A program made the position numbers and the translations under genes. From an uncultured Prochlorococcus sp. (GTDB lineage Bacteria > Cyanobacteriota > Cyanobacteriia > PCC-6307 > Cyanobiaceae), in contig CACJPB010000001.1 in the NCBI GenBank assembly GCA_902595175.1, positions 62,001 through 126,000 on the forward strand: a stretch of 64,000 nucleotides of DNA, written 5' to 3'. Below are positions 42,382 through 52,698 of the stretch, in pieces; the stretch's first letter is position 1, and every line of letters starts with the position of its first letter. The notes below the pieces were generated by a model. That model saw only the letters and a program-made list of their open reading frames with translations. It made no database searches and had not been told where the DNA came from.

Positions 42382-43323
42382 ATGTTCTCATCTATTCCAA
42401 CACAAGCAGATCCGCCTAAAAGGAAAAGCAATGATCCAATTAGTTGGTATTTGCAGAACATCGGTAGGGTTCCTTTATTAACCCCTGCCGAAGAGATTGA
42501 ATTGGGTAATCAAGTTCAGAAAATGATGATTCTTACAGAAGATGGACAATTAAATGAAAAGACTAATGAATTTACAACTCAGCAAAAAAGAACAATAAAA
42601 ATTGGTCGAAGAGCTAAAGAAAGAATGATGAAAGCTAATTTAAGATTAGTTGTCAGTGTGGCAAAAAAATATCAAGGCAAAGGACTGGAACTTCTCGACT
42701 TAGTACAAGAAGGTTCTCTTGGCTTGGAGAGGGCTGTTGAAAAATTTGATCCGACAAGGGGATATAAGTTTTCTACTTACGCTTTTTGGTGGATTAGACA
42801 GAGTATGACAAGAGCAATTGCATGTCAATCAAGAACAATCCGTTTGCCTGTTCACTTAAGTGAAAGGTTAGCTTCTATTAGAAAAGTTAGTAGAGATTTG
42901 GCTCATAAACTTGGTGCTATGCCCAGCAGGATTGAAATTGCAGAGGCGATGGAAATTGACGTAGAAGAGTTGGATTCAGTTTTGAGACAAGCCTTATCGA
43001 CAAGTAGTTTGGATGCTCCAGTAAATGGCGATGACGGCAGAAGCTTTTTAGGTGATTTAATTGCTGATAGTAATAATGAAGAACCTTTAGATCAAGTTGA
43101 ACAAAAAATGCATCAAGAGCAACTTGGTAAGTGGTTAAGTCATTTAAGCGAACAAGAACAACATGTTCTCAAATTAAGATTTGGACTTGATGCAAATGAG
43201 AGACACACACTTGCTGAAATTGGAAGATTATTAGAAGTTTCCAGAGAAAGAGTAAGACAAGTTGAACTTAAGGCACTAAGAAAATTAAGGAATTTAACCA
43301 GAAAATTACCTAGCGGTATTTAA
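42382..43323 (+). CDS. RNA polymerase sigma factor, sigma-70 group 2 (RpoD-like)
   Basis: DPISWYLQNIGRVPLLTPAEEIELG, GLELLDLVQEGSLGLERAVEKFDPTRGYKFSTYAFWWIRQ, HTLAEIGRLLEVSRERVRQVE. Confidence 0.95.
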   Translation: MFSSIPTQADPPKRKSNDPISWYLQNIGRVPLLTPAEEIELGNQVQKMMILTEDGQLNEKTNEFTTQQKRTIKIGRRAKERMMKANLRLVVSVAKKYQGKGLELLDLVQEGSLGLERAVEKFDPTRGYKFSTYAFWWIRQSMTRAIACQSRTIRLPVHLSERLASIRKVSRDLAHKLGAMPSRIEIAEAMEIDVEELDSVLRQALSTSSLDAPVNGDDGRSFLGDLIADSNNEEPLDQVEQKMHQEQLGKWLSHLSEQEQHVLKLRFGLDANERHTLAEIGRLLEVSRERVRQVELKALRKLRNLTRKLPSGI

Positions 43324-43324
43324 T

Positions 43325-44362
43325 CTAATCATTTGCCCAAATATATTTGGTTAATTCTTCTGAAGGGGGTTCGGGGGCTTCAATAGCATTTTTAACTGAC
43401 TCTGTTATCTCTGCATCGATTTTCTTTTCAATAATTTTTAATTCTTCTTCAGTTGCGAATTTACCATTAATAATTTCTTTGGCTAATTTCTTAATAGGAT
43501 CTCTTTTCCCCCAAAACTCCTTTTCTTTTTCAGATCTTAATTCATCTGGATCTGCAAGAGAATGTCCTCTGTATCTATATGTCAAACATTCTAAAAGTGT
43601 TGGACCTTCTCCAGCTCTAGCGCGCTCAATTGCTCTTTGTGCTGCTCCTCTAACTGCCAATACATCCATTCCATCAACTTCCTCACCGTGCATACCAAAA
43701 GCAGACGCTTTTCTCCAGATTTCAGGATTACTAGTAGCTCTATCGTGAGCCATACCGATAGCCCATTTATTATTTTCAACAACAAAAATTATGGGTAATT
43801 TCCATAACTGGGCCATATTCAAACATTCAAAAAACTGCCCATTATTGCAAGTCCCATCCCCAAAGAATGCTGCAGTTACCGCATCACTATTACTATTACC
43901 AGCAACTTCTTTTTTGTATTTACTTGAAAAGGCTGCCCCTAAGGCAACTGGAATTCCTTCTCCAATAAATGCATATCCTCCGAGTAAGTGATGCTCTCTT
44001 GAAAATAAGTGCATGGATCCACCTCGGCCTTTGCTACAACCAGTAGCTTTACCAAAAAGTTCACTCATTACTTCAAATGAGGGAACCCCAGCACTTAGTG
44101 CATGAACATGATCGCGATAAGTGCTACAAAACCAATCATGTTTCTTTTTCATGGCGCCAATGACTCCCGTGCTTATAGCCTCTTGACCGTTATATAAATG
44201 AACGAAACCAAACATTTTTCCCCTGTAATACATTTCTGCACACTTATCTTCAAACCTACGACCAAGCGTCATGTCTTCATAAAGAAATAATCCGGTTTCT
44301 CGATCTAATTCGGCTTTTTTTATGTCTTGAAGATTTGAGATTCTCTCTACGTGTGTTTCCAA
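43325..44362 (-). CDS. pdhA: pyruvate dehydrogenase E1 component alpha subunit
   Basis: [68 protein letters not shown]. Confidence 0.96.
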   Translation of the reverse strand: METHVERISNLQDIKKAELDRETGLFLYEDMTLGRRFEDKCAEMYYRGKMFGFVHLYNGQEAISTGVIGAMKKKHDWFCSTYRDHVHALSAGVPSFEVMSELFGKATGCSKGRGGSMHLFSREHHLLGGYAFIGEGIPVALGAAFSSKYKKEVAGNSNSDAVTAAFFGDGTCNNGQFFECLNMAQLWKLPIIFVVENNKWAIGMAHDRATSNPEIWRKASAFGMHGEEVDGMDVLAVRGAAQRAIERARAGEGPTLLECLTYRYRGHSLADPDELRSEKEKEFWGKRDPIKKLAKEIINGKFATEEELKIIEKKIDAEITESVKNAIEAPEPPSEELTKYIWAND

Positions 44363-44386
44363 GAAAATACCTTAACGAAGTTTTGA

Positions 44387-44581
44387 TTTGTTAACATTCT
44401 AAGGCATGCTTGGGCAGTTAGAACAATTTTTTATGATTTACCTGATACTGTGGCTGCCAAAATGATGGGACATTCGGTTAGTTTACACACTCAAACTTAT
44501 CACCACTGGATTACTAAAAGAGATCAACAACAGGCAGTAAATAATGCACTTCTAAAAGTTAAAAGAGTTAAAAATAATTAA
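44387..44581 (+). pseudogene. tyrosine recombinase (phage integrase family) C-terminal remnant
   Basis: Stop-to-stop frame FVNILRHAWAVRTIFYDLPDTVAAKMMGHSVSLHTQTYHHWITKRDQQQAVNNALLKVKRVKNN* carries HxxR (RHAWAVR), MGHS and T-x-x-Y-x-H-like motifs; bounded upstream by in-frame TGA and the pdhA 5' end. Confidence 0.7.
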
Positions 44582-44615
44582 AGATTTATAATAATCAAAT
44601 AAAAATAAGGATCAT

Positions 44616-45308
44616 ATGCAAGAAAAACCTTCCTCTTCCGAGAAAATATTTAACCTCGATAATCAAGCAAATAAACTTGGTATGGGAGGTAAATTATCAC
44701 CGGATATCGATGAGAGCTCATATAAAAAAAGAATGCAGCAAAGAAAAGATATTCAAGCCGAAAGACTACAAATTAGAAAAACAAAAAAAGGATTATTGAT
44801 TGTTTTCACAGGTAATGGCAAGGGCAAGACAACTGCATCTTTAGGTATGGCTTTAAGGACGATAGGGCATGGCTATAAAGTAGCAATAATTCAATTTATC
44901 AAAGGAGGCTGGACCACTGGAGAGGAAAAAGCACTTAAAAACCTGTCTTCAAACATATCTTGGCATTCATTAGGAGAGGGATTTACTTGGGAAACACAAG
45001 ACAGAATAAGAGATGAAAAATTAGTTCAAGAGGCGTGGCAACTAGCTAAAAAATACATACAAAACGAATCTTATAGACTTATCATTCTTGATGAAATTAA
45101 TATTGCAACAAAACTTGGTTATCTTGCACCCAAAGAAATAATCACTTTTTTAAAAAGCTTAAATAATAGAAAAAATCATATTGTTTTAACTGGAAGGGGA
45201 GCATCTGATTTAATCATCAATTACGCTGATCTAGTTACAGAAATGAAACTAATAAGACATCCTTTCAAAGAGCAAGGAATAAAAGCACAAAAGTGCGTTG
45301 AATTTTAG
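44616..45308 (+). CDS. cobO: cob(I)yrinic acid a,c-diamide adenosyltransferase
   Basis: LLIVFTGNGKGKTTASLGMALRTIGHGYKVAIIQFIKGGW; LTGRGA. Confidence 0.94.
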   Translation: MQEKPSSSEKIFNLDNQANKLGMGGKLSPDIDESSYKKRMQQRKDIQAERLQIRKTKKGLLIVFTGNGKGKTTASLGMALRTIGHGYKVAIIQFIKGGWTTGEEKALKNLSSNISWHSLGEGFTWETQDRIRDEKLVQEAWQLAKKYIQNESYRLIILDEINIATKLGYLAPKEIITFLKSLNNRKNHIVLTGRGASDLIINYADLVTEMKLIRHPFKEQGIKAQKCVEF

Positions 45309-45434
45309 TTGAAGTAAATTTTATTTGAATTTTATTTAGGCAGGTTTAGAAATGTTTAAAGACGCAAGCAATATCTGAACAAAAAATAAATTTGGCACAT
45401 TTACTTGCTAAGGTCTTAAAAGTACAATTATTGA

Positions 45435-46139
45435 ATGACTTACAAAAGAGTTCTCTTAAAACTTAGTGGTGAAGCACTAATGGGTGAAAAACCTTATGGT
45501 ATTGATCCTGCTATAGTTCAATCAATTGCAGAGGATGTTTCAAAAGTAGTAGAAAATAATGTACAACTTGCAATAGTTGTTGGTGGAGGAAACATTTTTA
45601 GGGGACTTAAAGGATCTGCAGACGGAATGGATCGCGCAACTGCTGATTATGTAGGGATGCTTGCAACAGTAATGAACGCAATTTCACTTCAAGATGGTCT
45701 TGAAAGAGTAGGAGTTGCAACCAGAGTGCAAACAGCAATCGAAATGCAGGAAATTGCCGAACCCTACATAAGAAGAAGAGCCATGAGGCACTTAGAAAAA
45801 GGTAGAGTTGTAGTTTTCGGAGGTGGATGCGGAAATCCATTTTTTACAACTGATACTACAGCAGCTTTGAGGGCAGCAGAGATAAACGCTGAAGTTGTTA
45901 TGAAGGCTACTAAGGTTGATGGAGTATACGATCGTGATCCAAATCAATTTAAAGATGCAAAAAAATATTCCTCTCTCAGTTATCAACAAGTTCTTAGTGA
46001 TGAAATTGCAGTAATGGACAGTACTGCGATTGCACTTTGCAAAGACAATAATATCCCAATTATGGTTTTTGATATATTCAAAAAAGGGAACATTTCTAAA
46101 GCTGTTGCTGGTGAGCCAATAGGCTCTTTAATTAGTTAA
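45435..46139 (+). CDS. pyrH: UMP kinase
   Basis: [42 protein letters not shown]. Confidence 0.97.
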   Translation: MTYKRVLLKLSGEALMGEKPYGIDPAIVQSIAEDVSKVVENNVQLAIVVGGGNIFRGLKGSADGMDRATADYVGMLATVMNAISLQDGLERVGVATRVQTAIEMQEIAEPYIRRRAMRHLEKGRVVVFGGGCGNPFFTTDTTAALRAAEINAEVVMKATKVDGVYDRDPNQFKDAKKYSSLSYQQVLSDEIAVMDSTAIALCKDNNIPIMVFDIFKKGNISKAVAGEPIGSLIS

Positions 46140-46162
46140 AGATCATTTAAATTTTTTTAATT

Positions 46163-46711
46163 ATGAAAGAAAAAGAAATTCAAGAAAATATGAATAAAAG
46201 TATTGAAGCCACACAAAGAAACTTTAATACAATTAGGACTGGTAGAGCTAACGCTTCCTTGTTAGACAGAGTAAGTGTTGAGTACTACGGAGCAGAAACA
46301 CCAATCAAATCGCTTGCCACTATAAGCACTGTTGATTCACAAACAATCTCAATACAACCTTTCGATATTTCATGTTTACAAGCGATAGAGAAATCTATTT
46401 CCATGAGTGATTTAGGTATTACTCCAAATAATGATGGGAAAGTAATAAGAATAAATGTTCCTCCTTTAACAGAAGAAAGAAGAAAAGAATTTTGTAAATT
46501 AGCCTCTAAATATGCTGAGGAAGGAAAAGTAGCCTTGAGAAATATCAGAAGAGATGCTGTTGATAAAGAAAAAAAAGACGAAAAAGATGGCCTTATTTCA
46601 ATTGACGAATCGAGAGATAATCAATCTGAAATTCAGAAAATTACTGATAAATACATCGCTTTAATAGAAACTAAATTGTCTGAGAAAGAGAAGGAAATTC
46701 TAAAAGTTTGA
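46163..46711 (+). CDS. frr: ribosome recycling factor
   Basis: [42 protein letters not shown]. Confidence 0.97.
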   Translation: MKEKEIQENMNKSIEATQRNFNTIRTGRANASLLDRVSVEYYGAETPIKSLATISTVDSQTISIQPFDISCLQAIEKSISMSDLGITPNNDGKVIRINVPPLTEERRKEFCKLASKYAEEGKVALRNIRRDAVDKEKKDEKDGLISIDESRDNQSEIQKITDKYIALIETKLSEKEKEILKV

Positions 46712-47841
46712 CAGAATTTGACGTTGTAATAATTGGTGGAGGTCTATCAGGATCTTCCACTGCTCTTAACCTATCAAAGAAAGGATATTCAGTTTTAATT
46801 ATTGAAAAAGAAAAATCCCAAGATTACAAACCATGTGCAGGTGGGATGGCATCTTCAATGCAAAGATTTCTCCCTTTAAATATAGAAGATTGCATAGAAT
46901 CAAAAATTAAAAATGTTGAATTCAGATGGAAGGCTGCAGATAATGTAACTGCTGATCTGACTGGTGAATCCCCATTTTGGATTGTTAAAAGAGAAAAACT
47001 AGATCAATTATTACTTGATGAATCCTTGAGTAATGGAGCTCAGATAATGAGACCATTATTGATAGAAAAAATCATAAAAAAAAATGATAAATGGGAAATT
47101 ACTTGCAATAACAAAATAAAATATATTGCAGAATTTCTTGTAATTGCAGATGGCTCCCAATCGAAATGGGCGAGTTATTTCAATTTAGGGCCAAGAAAAC
47201 CGAAATTTGCCAACACAATCTCATTAAGATTGAAAGGGTTAGGTGAAATACCTAGAGATGCAGTTAGATTTGAGTTTGGATTTATAAAATATGGTTTTGC
47301 ATGGGCATTCCCCCTAAGAGAAAGCTTAAATATTGGTTTAGGTACTTTTATAAATAATGGTCTCTTAGAAAATCAGGCTATAAATAAAGAAGTTATCAGA
47401 GGCTTCGGTTTTGATGATTTTCCTAATAAAACAATTAGTAAGAAACTGAGAATATGGAATGGCTTCCACTCAATTAATGGTGACAAAGTTTTAGCAGTTG
47501 GAGATGCAGCATCTCTATGTGATCCATTTTTAGCTGAAGGAATTAGACCATCTTTAATTAGCAGTTTTTATGCTGCAGAATACATAGATCAGTTTCTATC
47601 AGGGAAAGTAGATGATTTTAATCTTTATACGAAGAAAATTAACAACATTTGGGGGAAATCAATGGCTTGGGGAAGGAGAATAGCCCAAGTATTTTATAGA
47701 TTTCCCAGAACTGGATATCAATTAGGTGTCAAAAGAAAAACTGCACCTAAACGTATTGCTCAAATATTATCAGGAGAAATGAGTTATGAAGATATTGCAA
47801 AAAGAGTTATCAGACGACTTTTAACAAAAAAGGGGGCTTAA
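46708..47841 (+). CDS. geranylgeranyl reductase family FAD-dependent oxidoreductase
   Basis: [51 protein letters not shown]; 4-bp overlap with frr. Confidence 0.87.
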   Translation: MTEFDVVIIGGGLSGSSTALNLSKKGYSVLIIEKEKSQDYKPCAGGMASSMQRFLPLNIEDCIESKIKNVEFRWKAADNVTADLTGESPFWIVKREKLDQLLLDESLSNGAQIMRPLLIEKIIKKNDKWEITCNNKIKYIAEFLVIADGSQSKWASYFNLGPRKPKFANTISLRLKGLGEIPRDAVRFEFGFIKYGFAWAFPLRESLNIGLGTFINNGLLENQAINKEVIRGFGFDDFPNKTISKKLRIWNGFHSINGDKVLAVGDAASLCDPFLAEGIRPSLISSFYAAEYIDQFLSGKVDDFNLYTKKINNIWGKSMAWGRRIAQVFYRFPRTGYQLGVKRKTAPKRIAQILSGEMSYEDIAKRVIRRLLTKKGA

Positions 47842-47865
47842 TTCTTTTTCAATTCGAACTTAAAT

Positions 47866-48867
47866 TTAGTTAGCAGAAATCAATTTATGATTTTTAATCT
47901 CTGAATATCTTTTTAGTAGCAGCTCTTCTAATTCTTCTATGGCCTTACTGAATCCAGTGATACCCTCACTAAGCTTTTCACTTGCCATTTGATCTTCTAA
48001 CATACTTAATCTGAAATCTTTTTCTTCAAATTCGTAATCAATAGAATTATTTATTTGGGTACTTTCATCTAATTTCCTAACTAACTCTCCTTTTTCTTTT
48101 TTAAGTTCCTCAAGAAATTTTGGTGCGATTGTTAAAAGATCGCAACCTGCTAATTCTTTTATTTCATCGAGATTTCTAAAACTCGCTCCCATTACTTCTG
48201 TCTTGAATCCCTTTTCTTTAAAGTAATTATATATTGTTGTAACCGAAATAACACCAGGGTCTTCAGCACCAACAAAACTAGTTTTACCAGTTTTTGCTTT
48301 ATGCCAATCTAATATACGGCCAACGAACGGAGAAATTAGAGTTATCTTTGCATTGGCACAAGCTACAGCTTGGCAGAAGTTAAAAAGTAAAGTTAAGTTG
48401 CACTTAATACCTTCTTTTTCCAAAATTTCAGCTGCCTTAATTCCCTCCCAAGTTGCGGCAATCTTAATTAATATTCTTTCCTTTTCAATTCCAAAATTTT
48501 TATAAAGATTGATCAATTTTCTTGCTTTTTCTACCGTAGCTTCAGTGTCAAAACTTAGTCTTGCATCAACTTCTGTAGATACACGCCCTGAAATAATTTT
48601 CAATATTTCTTTTCCAAAAAATACTGAAACTTGGTCAACAGTTTCTTTAATTAATTCAATTTCAGAGAATCCTTGGGACAATGCCTTTTGTGAACTTTCT
48701 AAAGCTTTATCAATTAACTTGACATAATCAGGGTTCTTAGCAGCAGCAAGTATTAGAGATGGATTAGTGGTAGCGTCCCTTGGTTGAAATTTTTTTATCG
48801 AATCTAAATCTCCAGTATCAGCGACAACAACGGTCATTGTGGACAATTGTTCTAAAATTGATTTCAT
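47866..48867 (-). CDS. tal: transaldolase
   Basis: [49 protein letters not shown] 48867 ([14 protein letters not shown]) preferred. Confidence 0.95.
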   Translation of the reverse strand: MKSILEQLSTMTVVVADTGDLDSIKKFQPRDATTNPSLILAAAKNPDYVKLIDKALESSQKALSQGFSEIELIKETVDQVSVFFGKEILKIISGRVSTEVDARLSFDTEATVEKARKLINLYKNFGIEKERILIKIAATWEGIKAAEILEKEGIKCNLTLLFNFCQAVACANAKITLISPFVGRILDWHKAKTGKTSFVGAEDPGVISVTTIYNYFKEKGFKTEVMGASFRNLDEIKELAGCDLLTIAPKFLEELKKEKGELVRKLDESTQINNSIDYEFEEKDFRLSMLEDQMASEKLSEGITGFSKAIEELEELLLKRYSEIKNHKLISAN

Positions 48868-48957
48868 ATCTAGATAATCATATATATACATAAACTAGCT
48901 TTTATTCCTGATGAAATCATCAGATAATGAACTAAATATTTATAAAAGTGAAAAATT

Positions 48958-50709
48958 TTAGGGTTTTTTAACAATCATTCCGTGATCTTCAATATTAGGA
49001 GGTAATTTTTCAATTACTATCAAACTTTCGATAATTTCTTTCGCTACAGGCACTGCAACAGTTGAACCATATGCATATGATTTAGATGGCTCATCAACAA
49101 CCACGAGGACAGCAAATTTTGGATCATTAACTGGTAAGGTTGCGACAAAACTACAAACTTTTTTACTTGTATACGAACCATTTATGGCTTTTTGAGAAGT
49201 ACCCGTTTTCCCAGCTATCCTATATCCCTCAATTTTTGCTCCAGATCCACTACCTTGATCAACTACACTCTCCATCCATTCAAGAACAATTTTAGAGACA
49301 TCCGGTGAAAAAAATTGTTTCTTTGGATTTTTATTAACTCTTTCTTTAAAAGATGAGGTTACATGTGGAGTCACTTCAAACCCCCCGTTTGCTAAAGCCG
49401 CATGAAGTTGAACCAATTTAAGTGGCGAGATTGAGAACCCTTTACCAAAAGAAGTTACGGCAGGTTCAATTGATTGATTTACAAATAAATCTTTTCTCTT
49501 TAGTTGGCCAGCAGTTGATTCAAATAAGTCAGTCTCTAAACTTTTATTTATTCCTAATTTTTGTAGCCAATCCCAATAAATTGTGGGGTCTAAATTTTGC
49601 ATTATTTTTACCATCCCAACATTACTTGAAACCTGCAATACTTTTGGATAGTCAATGTATCCATTACCTTTTTTATTCCAATTCGAAAGTGTCCATCCTC
49701 CAACCTTAATCTTTCCAATATCTTCGACTAATCCATCTTTCTGGATTACTTTTTCTTCTAACGCTAAGGCAAGATTAATAGGTTTAAAAGTTGAACCAGG
49801 CTCAAATAAATCTTGAGAATACCAACCCCTAAAGAGTTCGGAATCATACTGCCAAAATTTATTTGGATCATATGACGGTACTGAAACCAAGGAGAGGATC
49901 CGACCATTATTAACATCCATAACTATGGCAAATCCCTTCTTTGCTTTCCATTCGCTTACTTGCTTTGATAATGCATTGAATGACGCTTTCTGTAATTTTG
50001 AGTCTATAGTTAGTCCTAAACTTTTGTAATCATAAATAAAATCACCTGGGGCCGAATTATCCGGGAGAGGAGTTCCATCTCCTCCTCTTTTTATTAAATT
50101 ACTTTTATTAAAAACTTTAATTTGATTATCTAAATGAAGCTCTAAACCTGCTGAGCCTTTATTCTCATCATTAACAAAACCTACAAGATTAGAGTAAAGC
50201 TCTCCTTGGGGATAATATCTCTGCGAATATTTAAACAAATCAAGTCCGCTTATTTGAAGGTTCTTAATCTTTTCTGCCTTTTCTTCAGAAATCTTATCCA
50301 AAAGCTTGATACCAATCATTTTATTATTAAATTTCTCAACGAGTATTTCATTATTAATATCCAAGATAGATGTCAATTTTTTTGTAACTTCTTCAATACT
50401 GCGAACTCTATTAATTGAATCACCAGGAAAATTAAAATATTGTGGATGTGCCCATAATTTGTAGAGAGGTTTATCATAAGCTATTAGTCTATTATTTCTA
50501 TCAACAATTGATCTCCTTATTTTTAAGGAGTTAATTTTAGAAGACTGAATTAATCTAGCTTTCCTTTGCAAATCAGATGCGTTAAAGACTTGCAATTTAA
50601 CTAACCTACCAAACAAACAAAATATTAGTAGTAAACTAAAAAAATAGAGAAATTTAAATCTTCTTTGATCAAGTGGTGTTAGACGAACAATTTTTTTGTA
50701 TTTTTTCAT
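48958..50709 (-). CDS. ftsI: FtsI / penicillin-binding protein 2-3 type transpeptidase
   Basis: FEPGSTFKPI (SxxK), SSN, KTGTSQ motifs; TM at N-terminus; ATG 50709 in TGATGA overlap. Confidence 0.94.
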   Translation of the reverse strand: MKKYKKIVRLTPLDQRRFKFLYFFSLLLIFCLFGRLVKLQVFNASDLQRKARLIQSSKINSLKIRRSIVDRNNRLIAYDKPLYKLWAHPQYFNFPGDSINRVRSIEEVTKKLTSILDINNEILVEKFNNKMIGIKLLDKISEEKAEKIKNLQISGLDLFKYSQRYYPQGELYSNLVGFVNDENKGSAGLELHLDNQIKVFNKSNLIKRGGDGTPLPDNSAPGDFIYDYKSLGLTIDSKLQKASFNALSKQVSEWKAKKGFAIVMDVNNGRILSLVSVPSYDPNKFWQYDSELFRGWYSQDLFEPGSTFKPINLALALEEKVIQKDGLVEDIGKIKVGGWTLSNWNKKGNGYIDYPKVLQVSSNVGMVKIMQNLDPTIYWDWLQKLGINKSLETDLFESTAGQLKRKDLFVNQSIEPAVTSFGKGFSISPLKLVQLHAALANGGFEVTPHVTSSFKERVNKNPKKQFFSPDVSKIVLEWMESVVDQGSGSGAKIEGYRIAGKTGTSQKAINGSYTSKKVCSFVATLPVNDPKFAVLVVVDEPSKSYAYGSTVAVPVAKEIIESLIVIEKLPPNIEDHGMIVKKP

Positions 50710-51137
50710 CAATATCCCCTTTGATATTTGCTATCTACAAAACCTTCAATAAAACTACTTAAATTTTTCTTAAATAAACTTTCTTTTTTTTCTGGAAGTT
50801 TATCTAGATAAATTAAATCTTTAGGTTTAGTTTTTGTATAAGTATTAATAGACTCAAGTTCACTAATATAAAATTCCTCAATTTTGGAAATATAATCAAT
50901 AAGATTATCATTGATAGTTCTTGTTTTAGATAAGTTTTTATATGTATTTGACCATTTTCTTTGACTATTAAATGACAAGAAAAATAAAGTGAAAATTAAT
51001 AACAAAAGAGAGATATTAATGGTGTCGAAAATTTGATGTATTAATTTGATATTAATTATAGATATTCTTTCAGAGTTTTTTTTAGTTTCATATGAAACTT
51101 TTTTTTTTAAATTAAGTTGACTCCCATAAGGTTTCAT
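50709..51137 (-). CDS. hypothetical single-TM/coiled-coil protein upstream of ftsI (FtsL-like topology)
   Basis: 142 aa; TM INISLLLLIFTLFFLSF followed by helical charged segment; stop overlaps ftsI start. Confidence 0.7.
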   Translation of the reverse strand: MKPYGSQLNLKKKVSYETKKNSERISIINIKLIHQIFDTINISLLLLIFTLFFLSFNSQRKWSNTYKNLSKTRTINDNLIDYISKIEEFYISELESINTYTKTKPKDLIYLDKLPEKKESLFKKNLSSFIEGFVDSKYQRGY

Positions 51138-51220
51138 CTATGAATTTTTTTTTAATAAAAGAAGTGTTATTAATTAAATAAACATCTTTTTGTTTGATTC
51201 GCAAGTAAAAATTAAATTCT

Positions 51221-52582
51221 TTATGTCCTCAATAAGAACAAATTTAAGAAAGTCAATCCATTCCACAAAGAATGCATAATCACTGAGGAAAACAAACTCC
51301 CTGAAGCAATTCTTGTAATTGCTAATCCAATCCCCAAAACAAATAATGGCGGCATTTCTCCCAAACTTAAATGGGCTAATGCAAAGATAAAAGCTGAAAC
51401 TATGATGCCCGAAATTACTCCAAAATCTCTTGAAAGAATTGGCAGTAAAATACCGCGAAATATAATCTCTTCAAATAGAGGAGCTAATAGAGTTGTTGTT
51501 ACAAATAATAGAAAAAATGATAAGTAATTATTATTATTGAGAACAATTTCCAGCAAGGGGTTACTACCATTCTGATTCTCGATCAGACTATTCATAATTA
51601 TTGAGATCAATAAAACAAAAGGAACAATTGTTAACCAACCTTTAATTCCCTGGATAATTGCATATTTTATTGGCAAGAAATTGAACTGTAAATAATCCTT
51701 TTTAAAAGTAAATTCACCATTTAAGGATTTAATTTGATAAAAAACTATCCATAATGGCGGAATAGCCATAAAAAGATATCCAAAGAAAATTTTTAAAGAT
51801 TGAGACAATTCATTAGAGATTTTTTTAGAAAAAAGTTCAACCAAACTAATAGAAAATAAAGGTGATACCACTTCTCCTAGAACAACAAATCCACCTGCAA
51901 TTAATAAAACCATATCTATTAATTCTAAATCTAAGGCTTTAATTTCTTTCCAACCAAACTTTTTCAAAGATATGGTTTTCCATAATATTTTTAAAGCCAG
52001 AATAGAGCCAATAAGTATTGTTAAAAGTGGAATTAGTCTTATGGCTAATATTTTAAAAAACATTTTTCTTGAAAATGATTTTGTTATTAATGCGCTATCG
52101 TCAAAATCAAATTTCCTGCTTAAAAGGTGATATAAAAATCTATCACCTTTAAATAAATCAAATTTATCAGAATTTGCTTTATATGAATTATTAGTAGATT
52201 TTTTTTCTATCTCATCAATCAGAAATATAAAGTTTTTATCTTTAAAATCTTTGGATATATTTTTATAAATTAAAAAATCATTTGATTCTGAAGTGATTAT
52301 TCGAATTAATTTATTTCTTTCTGTTAGCTCTTCAAATGGGACATCAGAGAGTGATTTGTTTATTTGATCAATAGGATCATTAATAATAAAAAATTTTTTA
52401 AGATTTACAGGTACTGATTGGACAGATAATTCAGCAATTTCTTGCTCTTTTTGACTAATATCAAATGAAACAGATGGTCTATTTAAACTGTCTCTTAAGC
52501 CTTGTTGCCATACAAAAAAAGTTATGACGATAGAAATAAAGGCTAAAGTGAGTTTTGACTTAGAACTATTTTTAAAGATCAT
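51221..52582 (-). CDS. CPBP family intramembrane glutamic endopeptidase (CAAX protease-like)
   Basis: FEEIIFRGILLP, ISAFIFALAHL, HSLWNGL motifs. Confidence 0.9.
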   Translation of the reverse strand: MIFKNSSKSKLTLAFISIVITFFVWQQGLRDSLNRPSVSFDISQKEQEIAELSVQSVPVNLKKFFIINDPIDQINKSLSDVPFEELTERNKLIRIITSESNDFLIYKNISKDFKDKNFIFLIDEIEKKSTNNSYKANSDKFDLFKGDRFLYHLLSRKFDFDDSALITKSFSRKMFFKILAIRLIPLLTILIGSILALKILWKTISLKKFGWKEIKALDLELIDMVLLIAGGFVVLGEVVSPLFSISLVELFSKKISNELSQSLKIFFGYLFMAIPPLWIVFYQIKSLNGEFTFKKDYLQFNFLPIKYAIIQGIKGWLTIVPFVLLISIIMNSLIENQNGSNPLLEIVLNNNNYLSFFLLFVTTTLLAPLFEEIIFRGILLPILSRDFGVISGIIVSAFIFALAHLSLGEMPPLFVLGIGLAITRIASGSLFSSVIMHSLWNGLTFLNLFLLRT

Positions 52583-52698
52583 AACTTATTATATTCTTGA
52601 AAACTATAGTTAGTTATCATTGAAATTCCTTATATTTATGTATCTATTTTAAGCACGCCATGAGATGATTAAATTATCTTAATTTTTAAATTTATATA

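Noticed and set aside
43347-43991. ORFs 133 aa and 66 aa on + strand
   Set aside because: Antisense to pdhA.
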